A DNA stretch of 64,000 nt, taken from assembly GCA_009733775.1 (NCBI GenBank), contig WOGZ01000028.1:124001-188000 (forward strand), read 5' to 3'. The notes beneath the pieces were generated by a model. It saw nothing but the letters and a program-made list of their open reading frames with translations. It did no database searches and was not told where the DNA came from. Source of the DNA: Alectoria sarmentosa. Lineage: Eukaryota; Ascomycota; Lecanoromycetes; Lecanorales; Parmeliaceae. The position numbers were made by a program, and so were the translations under genes. This document shows positions 51,650 to 63,149 of the stretch, in pieces. Numbering within the stretch: position 1 is the stretch's first letter; the number at the start of each line of letters is the position of its first letter.

Positions 51650-53988
51650 ATGGCTTCTCAAAAGAATACACTGCATGATAACTTCGACGTTGACTATGTC
51701 ATTACCTACAGATTTGCCGATACCAGTAAGTAGCGTAATCCCATAGCAGGTCTCTGTTTTACAAGACCAACTTTTTACAGCTAAGGCGGAGGCCTCAAGA
51801 AATTTTCAGGACCTTGTGCAGGGATTGGCTAGAGTAGGCCTCGCTATTGAGGTCCGAAACGGAGAGAATTGCTCCCTTCTGATCTTCGTCAAAGTGACTT
51901 CCGATAACCGTCTGAACAACGCCGTCTACCGCTCCAGGTGCGCACCGAAATCATTAGTCTTCTAATGCATCTTTAACAGACATTGTAGAGTAAAGGACTG
52001 GCTTTACGGCATAAGGTCCGCTCAGCCAGATAGGGAAACGCAGAACTCCTTAACAAGCCAGCCGCTGACAGAAGCTGAACGGTACCGTATCGTCCACCAT
52101 CTGATCACAGGTCCAAAGGAAGAAGGAAACGCTGGCATCATTCCCACACATGGCCAATGGAAGAACGTGGAGTCCATTTTCCCACTCCATGATCATACCT
52201 TCAACAAAGAATGGATCAAGAAATGGGCCACCGTGACGTTCCTCAAAGTGGAGGACTTGGATGAGATCAGGAATCGATTCGGAGAGAAAGTCGCATACTA
52301 CTTCGCCTTCACACAATCCTACTTTGCCTTTTTGATTTTCCCCGCGGCCTTCGGTTTCTCGTCGTGGGTTCTGTTGGGCCATTTCTCGTCCATTTACGCA
52401 ATTGTCAATTGCCTGTGGAGCGTGGTGTTTATCGAATATTGGAAACGACAAGAGGTAGATCTCGGTGTTCGCTGGGGCGTCAAAGGCGTTTCAGCGATTC
52501 AAGAGAAGCGAAGAGAGTTTCAGTACGAAAAGGAAATCAAAGATCCGATCACTGGAGAAACTCTCCAGGTCTTCCCAGCAACAAAGAGATTGTATAGACA
52601 GCTTCTTCAGCTACCGTTTGCAGTACTAGCATCGTTGGCACTTGGTGTAATTATAGCCACTTGTTTTGGCATTGAGATTTTCCTATCCGAGGTCTACAGT
52701 GGTCCATTCAAGAGCATTCTGGTAAATTTAGTGGTCCTTAGCGATGTTGTCCAAAACGCTGATTTTAACGCAGGTCTTCCTTCCTACGCTAATGCTCACC
52801 GCACTGGTTCCTACAATCACAACTATGTTGACCGATATTGCGACACGACTTAATGATTATGAGAACTGGGAAACCACGGACGCTTACGATTCCGCTATGA
52901 CCCAGAAAATCTTCATTCTCAACTTCATCACTTCATACCTTCCAGTCTTCCTGACAGCGTTCGTCTACGTGCCATTTGGCAGCTTGATCGTGCCGTATCT
53001 GGACGTATTTCAGCTCACTGCGCGTCCCTTCGCGGGGAACGAGAAGCAGCTTACGACTCCGAAATCTGGCTTTACTATCAATCCAGCAAGGCTCCGCAAG
53101 CAGGTTATCTATTTCGCTGTTACCGCGCAAATAGTCAACTTTGCGATGGAGACCATCGTCCCTTACCTCAAGCGCCGAGGCTTTCATAAGTATCAAGAGC
53201 TCAAAACAGAGAGAGCCACCAAGAAGGGAGGTGCTGCTCCGAATGCAGCTGCGAACGATCTGCCTGAAGAAGCCCAATTTCTTGCAAGAGTTCGCAGCGA
53301 GGCCGAGCTCGATGTCTACGATGTGTCTACGGATCTTAGAGAGATGGTTGTCCAATTTGGCTATCTGACCCTGTTCTCGGTGGTATGGCCAGTGACGGCT
53401 GTATCATTCCTCATCAACAATTGGGTGGAACTTCGCTCAGACGCAGTCAAGATATGCGTTGAGATGCAACGCCCGACTCCGCACCGAGCCGACAGCATTG
53501 GACCATGGTTGGATAGCTTGGGATTTCTTACATGGATAGGCAGCATCTCCACTGCCGCACTCGTATATCTCTTCAGCAATGATGGTTTAGGTCCAGACGG
53601 CACGCCAGCAGACATTAAAGGATGGGCTTTACTCTTGACCATCTTCTTCTCCGAGCATATCTATCTTGTGGTTTGCCTAGCAGTACGTTTAGCGATCTCA
53701 AAAATGGACTCGCCAGGAATGCAAAAGGCGCATGCTGAACGGTTTATGGTCCGCAAGCGCTATTTTGAGGAGTCGTTCGGGGAAGATGCAATGGAGCTTC
53801 CGCCGCCAATGGACAGGGAAAATATCACAAGGTCATCACTTGAGGAAGAAGCTCGACAAGGCAGTATGAGGAGCTCAACTCCCCGTAATCATTTCTGGTT
53901 GAGGCAGCGAAGCTGGGAAGAATCAGCAAAAATTGGAGCAAGTCTTATTGAGAAGATGGCACCAGCAGAGAGTAAGAAGCACCAATGA
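51650..53988 (+). CDS. Ist2/anoctamin (TMEM16) family membrane protein
   Basis: I infer four exons: 51650-51725, 51781-51937, 51980-52721 and 52774-53988. The introns are 55, 42 and 52 nt, all GT-AG, and they keep the frame to a 729-residue protein, close to the usual size of filamentous-fungal TMEM16 proteins. The family works as calcium-regulated lipid scramblases; yeast Ist2 tethers ER to plasma membrane. Residues 1-150 form the soluble N-terminal domain. The first membrane helices are near residues 186-210 (YYFAFTQSYFAFLIF) and 212-232. The conserved segment PTITTMLTDIATRLNDYENW follows the last intron, and NNWVELRSDAVKI and FFSEHIYL lie in the C-terminal helices. The tail is short and ends KKHQ, without the long basic tail of yeast Ist2. 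The 42-nt intron is the least certain boundary. Confidence 0.9.
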
Positions 53989-54443
53989 AGCAATGGGGTT
54001 TTTATGGATGCTTGAAGCGTCGGCTGCCATTCATCATGTCATCTGTCGAAATTCGGGTTCTCAACCATGTTTCAGCTGTAACCTATGCGCATTTCGGCTA
54101 TATCACTCCAGTTGTATGAGATCGAAAACATCTTCCAGCAGAGTTCTGGGATAGCATAATCCATCCATCTTACACATCACTGTCACTACTGTTGTTCTAC
54201 ATATCCTACTTTTCAACATCATCTTCTATTGTTGTTTGTTTTCACTCTGGGTTTTCGGGCATTTCTTGCAAACTCTAACGCTCACCTCGAGGCGCACTGC
54301 CGAAAACGCATATCTCAAAATGCCACCGCAGTTCATGCATTGAGCTATAATTCGAATCGTGTAAGCGGAAAGATACGTTCCACATGACGCCTCGCTATGC
54401 TTTTTGCCCATGAACAAGCAAGCTGATTGCTAAACCTGCATCC
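53989..54443. other. Convergent intergenic region
   Basis: It lies between the 3' ends of the anoctamin gene (plus) and the splicing-factor gene (minus). No gene or structured RNA is visible. The short open frame at 54417-54226 (minus) has no domain. Confidence 0.6.
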
Positions 54444-55598
54444 TCATTCGTCCATCTGCCAAGCGTAATCAAGATTTTTCAGATTCGCTCTCCGATTCCT
54501 GGCACTGAATGATTTCGAGGTCAGCCTTTCTCTTTTGGAATGAAGGCTGCGGCGTGAAACATTCTGCAGTCCTGCGAAGTCTCGCTACTCCAGTACGAAT
54601 CAGGAAGAATGGGCTCGAAAAAGATGACTTACGCAAAATACTCCTTCTCAAAACCTGTCCCCCTATCCACCCCGTCCCATCTGTGACCCGGCCTAATCCC
54701 ATATCGATTCGGCGCTGCGGGTCCCTTGTACAACGGCTTCCCGCTGACACTTTCGCCCTCCTTTTTCTTCTCGAGGAATCCAGCTGCTGGATCGTTCCAT
54801 CTATCCCTCTCCTTCAAATCCTCGTTCAGCTCCACATCGTCGGCGTACCTCGCTACAGGCATGAGCTTCGCCTCACTCAGTTGCTCTCTACGTTTATCTT
54901 TCTCGGCACGCTGGACGTCTCCCTTTTGAACTTCAAAATCCGCCGCTGCTTTGGCCGCTGCTTCTTCCGCTTTCTTACGTGCTTCCGCTCGCTTCATCTG
55001 CACATTGATGATGCGGCCACTGGCATCTCTGTATATGGTCTCCTTCCCTTTGCCACTATGATCGTCTCCGTCTTTCAGGAATCTTCGCCGTTCTTCGATT
55101 TCCTTGCGCTTCAGCTGTGCAGTGACTTGATCCGCCGTCTGTAACCCCGCATGGGCGCCCGATTCCATCTTCATGGCTGAATCTTCCATACTAAGGGCGT
55201 CATCGTCCGCGAGAGCACGAGCCTGCGATTCAGCAGCTGCAGATGTAAGAATAGCGTCGGCTGCGGCTTGTTCATTGGAGGATGGTGTTGGAACGCCGAT
55301 GGTCTGCCATATGTTTTTTCTTGCTTTACGAAATTCGGAGCTGTTCGCATTCACTGGTAAATCAGGGTCAAAGAGGTGAGACGGTCGGTTCAAGGCAGAA
55401 GGATACGTGTTTCTCACCTTCCAGTGGGGCATCGTCGTCAGTGTTGCCGGTGCCATCACGGTCCCAGCCCAAGGCATCATCATCTGCTATCGTGAGGCCC
55501 AAGGCCGAAAAATCCTTCTGCTTGCGCTTCTTTGATATCTTCTCCGGCTTCGAGTCTGCTGTAAGATAATTTCTCGCAAGGTAGTCTGCGAGGGACAT
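54444..55598 (-). CDS. cwc26: Bud13/Cwc26-like pre-mRNA splicing factor
   Basis: Three exons on the minus strand: 55598-55418, 55353-54633 and 54504-54444. The introns are 64 nt (55417-55354) and 128 nt (54632-54505), and the protein is 320 residues. In yeast Bud13 is part of the RES complex (with Snu17 and Pml1) that binds the activated spliceosome. The family signature is clear: N-terminal [12 protein letters not shown] with a Lys-rich stretch and IADDDALGW; then [20 protein letters not shown]; then [20 protein letters not shown] and [16 protein letters not shown]. The last exon adds [19 protein letters not shown], the usual C-terminus. It was found by reading past an apparent stop through a GTAAGT donor. 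The gene is divergent from the DNA-repair gene. Confidence 0.93.
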
Positions 55599-55773
55599 AC
55601 TGGACAACCTGGAGTTTGAGTTGAATTTCGAGGAGACCCCGAATTCTGGGGAATAGCTTGGCAGTCGCGGCAATCTAGACAGGCGCAAAGCGCGTTGCAG
55701 TCAAATCAATCGACTCATGCTCCTCTACTCGTAACCTTCGTATATCAAAGCAAACCTATCTTGGTTAGTTAGA
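55599..55773. promoter_or_regulatory. Shared divergent promoter, splicing factor / alkyltransferase-like gene
   Basis: Only 175 bp separate the two start codons, so the genes very probably share a bidirectional promoter. No TATA box is evident. Confidence 0.6.
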
Positions 55774-56377
55774 ATGGCGCGCAGCGATGAAGCGGAGTGG
55801 TGGTTCAATGCCGTGTGCGCAGCAGTCATGGAAATTCCTAGGGGACGTGTTTGCAGCTACGGTCATATTGCATTTTTACTTGGAAGAAGTAAGTCATTCC
55901 GTTTGGGCCACTTGTATCAATATTCGCTATGAATTACGCCTGACGTTGTATTTCGATCAAGCCGAATGTCCTCGGTCAGCAGTCCCCGAACCAAGTCGAC
56001 GGATCAATTACTTATTGAATTATAGACAGGTCGGCGTCTGTCTAAAGCATCTACCGTCTTCCTCAGCAAAAACGAAGCATCACTTCCACGATGCTAACGT
56101 CCCATGGCAACGAGTCATCAATACCAAAGGTATCATATCACCAAGGTCGGCAGTCAGAACTCAAGGCAGCTAAAGTACAGTGGTTGACATGAGTCACAGA
56201 GGTCCAGGTGGTGCGAGAAGACAAGCGGCGTTTCTAAGAAGAGAAGGTGTCATTGTCGAGACAGGCCAGATGAGAGAATTGACAGTAGACTTGGGAGTAT
56301 ACGGGTGGTTTCCTGACGTTCTACCCAGCGAAGCGGCTGAGGCTAGTGAGTCAGAGGAAGAAGAGGGCAGTGCTTGA
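55774..56377 (+). CDS. atl1: Alkyltransferase-like protein (Atl1 type), four exons with a 13-nt micro-exon
   Basis: Exons I infer: 55774-55888, 55962-55974 (13 nt), 56026-56145 and 56200-56377. The introns are 73, 51 and 54 nt and the protein is 141 residues. Reading: N-terminal EIPRGRVCSYGHIAFLLGR, then TECPRQVGVCLKHLPSS across the micro-exon, then FHDANVPWQRVINTKGIISP, GPGGARRQAAFLRREGV and an acidic tail ending SESEEEEGSA. It has the DNA-binding fold of O6-alkylguanine-DNA alkyltransferases, but Trp stands where the acceptor Cys of PCHR should be (here PWQR). That is diagnostic of ATL proteins, which bind O6-alkylguanine and hand it to nucleotide excision repair. The last two donors (GTCAGC, GTCGGC) are unusual, so those boundaries rest on protein similarity. 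Confidence 0.85.
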
Positions 56378-57419
56378 TTTATTGGCTTATTGGCGAGCTC
56401 AAGTGCGTGGCACGATTACCCAAGATCGAAACTCCAGGCATGCAGCTTATCATCGGTCCTGGTTTCTAGAGAAGCTCATTCTGAGCTGGGCTTGGCCAGA
56501 GGAAGGCGACTACGCTGAGACGGAATCTTTTCATGACGTGAAGGTTTACTAGGAGTGTTGCGTCATTCCTTTGGGGGATATGAGGAGCTCTTATTTCCAA
56601 GTTGAGGGGAAAAAAAGTACAGCAACTGTATCATGGTGATTGAGGATTAAAATGATCGTCTCGAAAGCCGGGTGCTTGCAGAGAGTGCGGTTGACTGATC
56701 TTTTTTACACCCTAGATTATTTCATTTTGGGGGAGTAGGGGGTCCAAGTATTAGTAGAAAGGCAGTTCGAACTACATATTATGCAAGACCAAACAATGCG
56801 TCGATTACATAGGATAACCATTCCTACATTCCTAAGTTCCTGCCACAGCAATAAAATGGCGAATCAGTAGTGGCTGTATGAGTAAGCGGATCGGACCAGT
56901 GACGAAGCTGGAGTGAACATGTGCGCACCCGCCTTATCGCCCCCCGCATCCGTATCGTCACGATGGACAGACATGTTGTGCCCCAAGCTCCCTGGTTCCT
57001 AAACCTGTTGGGGGCTTTGAGCTGCCTCCAAAGCTTGAATCTGTCGAGGTGTCTGTCCATCTGTCCATCTGCTTTCATCGAGTCATCCGTTCTTTCTTAC
57101 CAACAAGTCAAAGTCTTTCTTCTGCTTTGTTCCCTCACACCTGCCTTTGTTGGTTGGTGACTCAGACGCGTCGAGTCAACCAACTGACCACACTCATATA
57201 TCACCCACCCGCCTCACCTGTCCATCCTCTCCATGACCACCTCGCACAACTCCATAAATCTGTAACACCACCCTCCCCTACGTCGTTTCTTTCGACCTCG
57301 TTGTGAACATACCTCAGCTGCACAGTCGGAGCCTACATTCATTTACCCTTTCAATTGGACACATCTCTTAGCCTTTTTCATCCTGCCCCGTTACATCCTG
57401 CCCCGGGTATCAAGCACTT
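56378..57419. other. Intergenic region, no gene seen
   Basis: It lies between two plus-strand genes. The right half (57000-57419) is pyrimidine-rich, as is common in fungal promoters, and has short direct repeats: CTGTCCATCTGTCCATCTG at 57054, and CATCCTGCCCCG twice at about 57379-57404. Open frames here have no domain. Confidence 0.6.
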
Positions 57420-58002
57420 ATGTCTGACAACGGTCTCAACGATCTGGCCAAAGAGCACAAGCTCGAGCAGGATCACAAACGCGAATTGGACCAGAAGCAT
57501 AAATGGGCTCTCGGAGAAGGGCTCCCAACCCGGGGGCACCCTAGCAGACGCCCTGCAAAGCCATACACCACAAGGTAAGCAAGCACACACTATCAGAAAG
57601 GAGATCACTCTAACAGTGTTGCTGCTTAGCTACAGCAAGGCCGTCAGACGCGAGGTTGAGTTCCAGCAGAACAAAGCTGCTCAAGTCGCTAAGATCTCTC
57701 GCAAACACGAATCTCGCTTTGACAACGATGCCTGCACCTCCGACTCTTCAACCGAGGAAGATGTCAAAGAAGCATCAGCTGCGCCAGAGCCTGACGCTGG
57801 ATACACCTACTCTTACGATGCACCACGTGGCCCTGGTAAAGGCAGCCAAATCCTTGGTATCGCCGTAGCGAAGGCAGTGGAGAAATTCGAGACCAAGGCG
57901 ACGGAGAAGCTGATTAAGGAGGAATACGAGGTTGTTAGCAATGAGAAGGAGGATGCGCACACCGGCTATGCCGCTGACGATGATGACTTTGAACTTGTGT
58001 AG
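57420..58002 (+). CDS. Small acidic protein of unknown function
   Basis: Two exons, 57420-57574 and 57630-58002. The 55-nt intron has a GTAAGC donor and CTTAG acceptor, and the protein is 175 residues. I do not recognise a domain. The N-terminus is highly charged (NDLAKEHKLEQDHKRELDQK), likely helical or coiled-coil. The middle is acidic and Ser/Thr-rich (CTSDSSTEEDVKE). A Gly-rich segment PRGPGKGSQILGIAVAKAVE follows, then a charged helix and an acidic end DDDDFELV. There is no signal peptide or membrane segment. The splice restores one frame across an in-frame but hydrophobic intron reading, so I prefer the spliced model. Confidence 0.7.
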
Positions 58003-58491
58003 GGACTGACGTTCGGGTCGCGTCCCTTCAACATTGCATTTAGCAATTGCACTAGCGTTTGTCTCGACTTTTTGGATCCTTATGGTGTTGAGTTTGGCCA
58101 GCCACAGGGGTTTTCGGAAGATGTGGTGTAGGAAAGAGTGGGCCAGCAATGGAAGGTTGCGAGCTGGGAGGCGGACTGTCATTGCTAACATGAACTCTTG
58201 TTGTCCTGGGCCAGCTTGGTACAAAGTTGATTATATAATACCTATTATGATGAGCTTCTGTCCACAGCATCAGTACAGAAAAACAAACAACCATAACATC
58301 CAAATCGATCCATTGAACAGCCGTTTGCAATACATACTGCACTCCCTACGCGGCCCTCACAACAACGCTTCTTATGCCGCCGAATGCCTTACTCGTCTCG
58401 CCGGAAAGTCTATCTTCTTGGCAGTCTAGTCGCAAAAGGCTAGCTTCACACGTAGCAAGTTTGAAGTGTCAAATTGAGGGGAAACGAGATA
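58003..58491. other. 3' flank of the small acidic protein gene, no gene seen
   Basis: It probably contains the 3' untranslated region. Open frames on both strands (58034-58429, 58342-58052) overlap each other and carry no domain. Confidence 0.55.
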
Positions 58492-58972
58492 CCGGGTTAT
58501 CTGGCGAGTAAGATACTATCTTCTAGCCAAATAGTCCGTCTGATCCTCGTTTAGAACAGTATCTTATATGCAAAGGGGTTTTATAACACTATAATATCGT
58601 ATGACCTGAGGCGCTAATTACGAATCTTAATAAGCATACTATGACCAATCGGAGAGAGGGAAAATATATTTATTATAAGAACGGAAAACGTTATAAATAA
58701 TCTGTATTCAATTACTCTACGTCGTTATCCTAATTCTTTATCATTTGAGACCTATTGAGATCATTATAAAAGAATTTCTATACTGTTAAAGAAGTAATAC
58801 TTCTTATTTTGCCCTGCAATTTTACGGAATAAGTAATTTTAATAAGCAGTAATTGATTCTCATATCTTACAGTCTAATTATGGCCTACGTCTGAAAATCG
58901 TCATTTGGAACGGTATCTTATATGCAATACTATCTTATAACGCTGTAGTATCTTACTCGCCAGATAACCCGG
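58492..58972. mobile_element. 481-bp MITE with perfect 27-bp terminal inverted repeats
   Basis: The left end starts CCGGGTTATCTGGCGAGTAA at 58492 and runs to 58518. Its exact reverse complement is at 58946-58972. Both sides are flanked by TA, which suggests a Tc1/mariner-like target duplication. The element has no coding capacity and an AT-rich interior. About 70 bp next to the left end (58535-58604) is repeated in direct orientation at 58887-58956 (shared GTATCTTATATGCAA). No transposase source is seen in the window. Confidence 0.88.
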
Positions 58973-59313
58973 TACCTTACGGGCATGCCTGCCAATTCAT
59001 GAACTCAACGCTCAAACCGAATTTACCTAGGCGGGGTTAGCCTATATGTCCGGATACTTAAAACCGGCCTGAGTAATTTTTGGATCGAGAGTCTCAGTCC
59101 CGTGGTTCATCAGTCTAGACTTTTGCTCGCTCTTTGGACTTTCATCAGCGGAATCTGAAACTCCCTGCCCCTACGGAAGACGATAGCTACCAAGAGCCGT
59201 TTTTTTTTTTCTTTTTTTCTGTTCTAGAAAAATCTCTCAAGATGATGTATTTTTAAAACTGTGGGGATGCGGCTATCATTGAATCATACTCAAGTCAACG
59301 ATTCGGGGGTATC
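58973..59313. other. Short balanced-GC stretch between the MITE and a gypsy LTR
   Basis: No gene is seen. It contains a run of T (about 59201-59218) and ends in GTATC, the likely left target duplication of the gypsy element that follows. Confidence 0.55.
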
Positions 59314-59462
59314 TGTTACGGATATCTTTGGCAAGGAAGGAACGGAGATGACGGAGATAATGCCTTGGCAAATATGTCTACAAGAACAAAATTCTCCATA
59401 GCTTTCTTAATAATCAATTTTACATTCACAATCAGAATTCTTCGAGCATAATTCCCTTAATA
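59314..59462 (+). repeat. 5' LTR of the second element B copy
   Basis: It begins TGTTACGGATATCTTTGGCA and ends CCCTTAATA. It is about 14 bp shorter than the LTRs of the first copy because of a small deletion in the middle, and it keeps more G and C (GGCAAGGAAGGAACGGAGA). The preceding GTATC is a candidate target duplication, but the partner lies outside the window. Confidence 0.85.
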
Positions 59463-60329
59463 ATGATAATAACATCGGGTTTTGCAACAAGCATCATTTG
59501 ATTGTTTGTTTCAAATTATATATTCGATATATCAATAATCTTTATTGCATCAAAGATTCAATTCTTCGTTTAATAATTCTTTTTATTATTTTTTAAGAAT
59601 CGTTAATTTGGTTTTTTATAACGTTATTATATAGATCTGATAATTACGAAACTTTATTATTTTCGATTATCAATTCGAAAGATTCATTGATCAAGTTATT
59701 CGAAAAATCGTTTAATATTTCATTAAAGATTTCTTTAAATTTGTTCAAATAATCTCAGAATCTGCTAAAAATCAATGAACACATTTTCGTTTTTTTTTAA
59801 TCGATTTTCTTTTCGAATTATAACAAACGTGATCGAAAAATTAAATTATCGATCGTATTATTTTTCGAATTATAATTCGTATTTTTTAAATAATTATATC
59901 TCAATTATATCGTCTTTTTGAAAATTTATTTTTTATTGAAAATATATCATAATTTATATCTTTTACATTATCAATTATTATTCTCTCAAATTCGTTTAAA
60001 TTTAAAACTTTTTATTTCACGAAAGTTTTTAAATATATTATCAGAGATATCTTCGCAGAAAAAGTTATTTATAAAAATTTCATCGATTTAATTATAACAT
60101 CAAAAGATCAATTTTGATAAAATATTAATTTTTTTTAATAATAATGAATCGCATTATAAGAATTATTACGAAATATATTCGATTAATAAGATTTTTTAAA
60201 TTCTTTCGAAAAATCAAATCTTATCAATAACGAAACAATTTTTGAACATTTGAGATGAAATCTCGATGATTTTGATTTTTTCGATTTTATATATAACGAT
60301 AAATTTATAAAAAATGAAACGATCATCGA

Positions 60330-60480
60330 ATATATTGAAAAAGAAACATATTTTCGAGACGTTTATCTTTTCATTAAACAAGTTCGAGATCTTATTTTGA
60401 TAAAAAATATCGAAATGATATAAAAAAATTTATAAATGAATTTTCGAGATATCGCGTTAAAATGATAAATAATGAAATTT
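60330..60480 (+). pseudogene. Gag core remnant of the second element B copy
   Basis: The plus frame reads EYIEKETYFRDVYLFIKQVR, then DLILIKNIEMI, before a TAA stop where Gln is expected. It corresponds to about 2690-2850 in the first copy and is the better-preserved of the two. Confidence 0.7.
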
Positions 60481-63149
60481 TTTATTATCGAGAAGCGAAT
60501 TATCAAATTAAAAAATGATATCGAAAAATAAATCACGTTATTGATTGATAAATTCAAAGAATTTATTACGATAATTATCGATGTTGTTTTTCATAAACGA
60601 TATATTATGCGTGACGCAATTTTTAAATAAAAACCTCGAAAATATGTTTAAAAAATCTTGAAATTAATTAAAAATGTAAATATGATTTTTATTAAAAATT
60701 AATTTAATATTATATATAACGATTTTGATTTTGAGCTTCGACGTAATATTAAGAAATTTAAAAATTTCATTATAATAAATGTTTTTTTTATTATTCTTAA
60801 TGATAATAAATATGAATAATAAATTTATGCGAATAAATATAAAAAAAATATGAATTTCGAAAATGTAATCGAAATTTCTTTTCAAATGAATTAATAATAA
60901 TTTCATTTTTATAAAAATAAATTCGTAAAATAATATAATTAATATAATAATTTTCTTAATCATATTAAAGATTTCGATTAATCGAATTATGATTAATCAA
61001 ATTTATGATTTAATGATTAAAAAAAAAATCGATTTTCATATTAATATAAAGCGACTTTTATTTTATAATCTCGATATTTTATTTATTAAAAATCTCAAAT
61101 TTATTAATTTTAATAATTTTTTTAATATTAAAATAAATCATTATAATTAAATTAACGCTTAAATAAAAATATAAGATTTTTATTTACTTTTTTTTTTCAA
61201 TTTTAATTTTCGAAATTTTAAATTATCGAATTTATAAATAAGTTAAATTTTCGATTTGATTTTCGATTTTAAAGATAATAATAATTTTATTCTTTTTTTT
61301 AATCGATTTTTAATAATTTGAATAAGTCTTTATATTTCGCTCGTTTTAATTAATATAATTCGAAATTTCGTTTTCAATTTCAAAATCAATAATAAAGAAT
61401 TTATTAAGTTTTTGAAAATATAATAAAAAAAAATACTCTCGACGACGAGTATGAGAAATTTATTGAATTATATTAATATTATACTTTCGAAGATTAATTC
61501 GAGAATCTTTAAAAAAAAATTCAAAAATATGAAAATTTTTATAATAATAATTTTCATAATTATGACGACATAAATGATATATATTTCGTTAATAAAAAAG
61601 TTAAACATCTTTATAATAAATGTGATATGTCGTTTTCATCAAAAAACAAATTTTTTAAACATTTATGAGAAACTTATCGAAAATTTAAAACTTTCGACGC
61701 AATTTTCGAAGCTTTTGAAACAATTTTCGAAGCTTTTAAAACAATTTTCGAAGTTTTCGACGCAATTTTCGAAATTTATGTCGCAATTTTCAAAATCGAT
61801 AAAACATCGATTTCGTTTGAAAAATTCGTTGTCTTTATGATTAATAATGTTGAAATTGTTATAATTATTTATTTTATCATTGAATTATGTGATATAATTA
61901 TCAAATCGAATTATAATTTTCGTAATTGAAAATATGTTATTTTTAAAATTCGATATTTATCGAATCTTAAAACGAGAGAAAACGATATTTTTTCGAATTT
62001 CGAATGTGAAATTACTTTTAATAATCGTGAATATTTTTTGAAAAATGTTTTTAAATTGAAGATCAAAAAGATGATTTCGTTTATATCGATATAAAAAGTG
62101 AAAAATAAAATCGTTAATATGAATGAGTATGTTATGATAATTGTATATATTAACGACGTTATTAATAACATAATAAGAATAATTTGTTTCACGATGAAAA
62201 TATATCTTATAAATAATTTTAAGATTAATATTCTTTTCAAAACGAATATTATAACATTTCAAAATATGATCGTGAATTTAAAAATTCGTATTGTCAAATT
62301 CGATAAATGTTAAAGATTTAAAATATCGATCGACGTTGTCACACGAATTCAATCACATTTTAAACGTATTATTTATATCAAATTTTCGATTATCATAACA
62401 TCAAATATTATTATAAAAATATTTATCGCGTATAACGATATAATATCAAAAAATCGAGATTTTTTATTCGAATCAAATTGTGTTTAAGATTTTAAATTCA
62501 TAAATGAGATTTTAATTCACGTTATAAATTTCATAATTTTAATAATATTAATTTATAATGTTATAATCGCATTTATTTATTTGTTTCGAAAAATAAGATT
62601 TGAATCATTTTATAAATATAAACAAAACGATACTTTTTTGATAATCTTTATTAACGCATCTTTTATTATTAAAAACGTGAAATTATGAAAATCTAATCTC
62701 ATTAAAAATTTTATAATAATAATTATAACATTTATCGAATTAATATAAAAATTTATTTTTAAAAATTCGATGCTCGAAAATACAATTTTTAAAATTATTA
62801 TTTTTATGATTAAAACATATGAGATTGAAAATTCCGTGTTTGAAAATATTATTTTTAAAATCATTATTTTTATAATTGAAACGTTTAAGATTTAAATCGA
62901 TTTAAATTTCGAATATGTAATGTTTAATGACATTATCATTTATGATATTTCGAAAATAATTATTCAAATTATTTCGATAATCGACGAATTTCTTAAAATT
63001 TAAATGAATCAAAATATTATCGTGAACATTTTTGAAAAAAAATGAATATTTATATCTTTTAAATCAAATTTTGTATTTAAATCTTTTCGAATTTATCTTA
63101 TTAATCAAAAAAATAAAAACGTTATTAATAAAACGTTTAATAAATTTCA

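Noticed and set aside
58034..58429. 131-codon plus-strand frame after the small acidic protein gene
   Set aside because: No domain, a 96-codon frame opposes it on the other strand, and it fits a 3' untranslated region.
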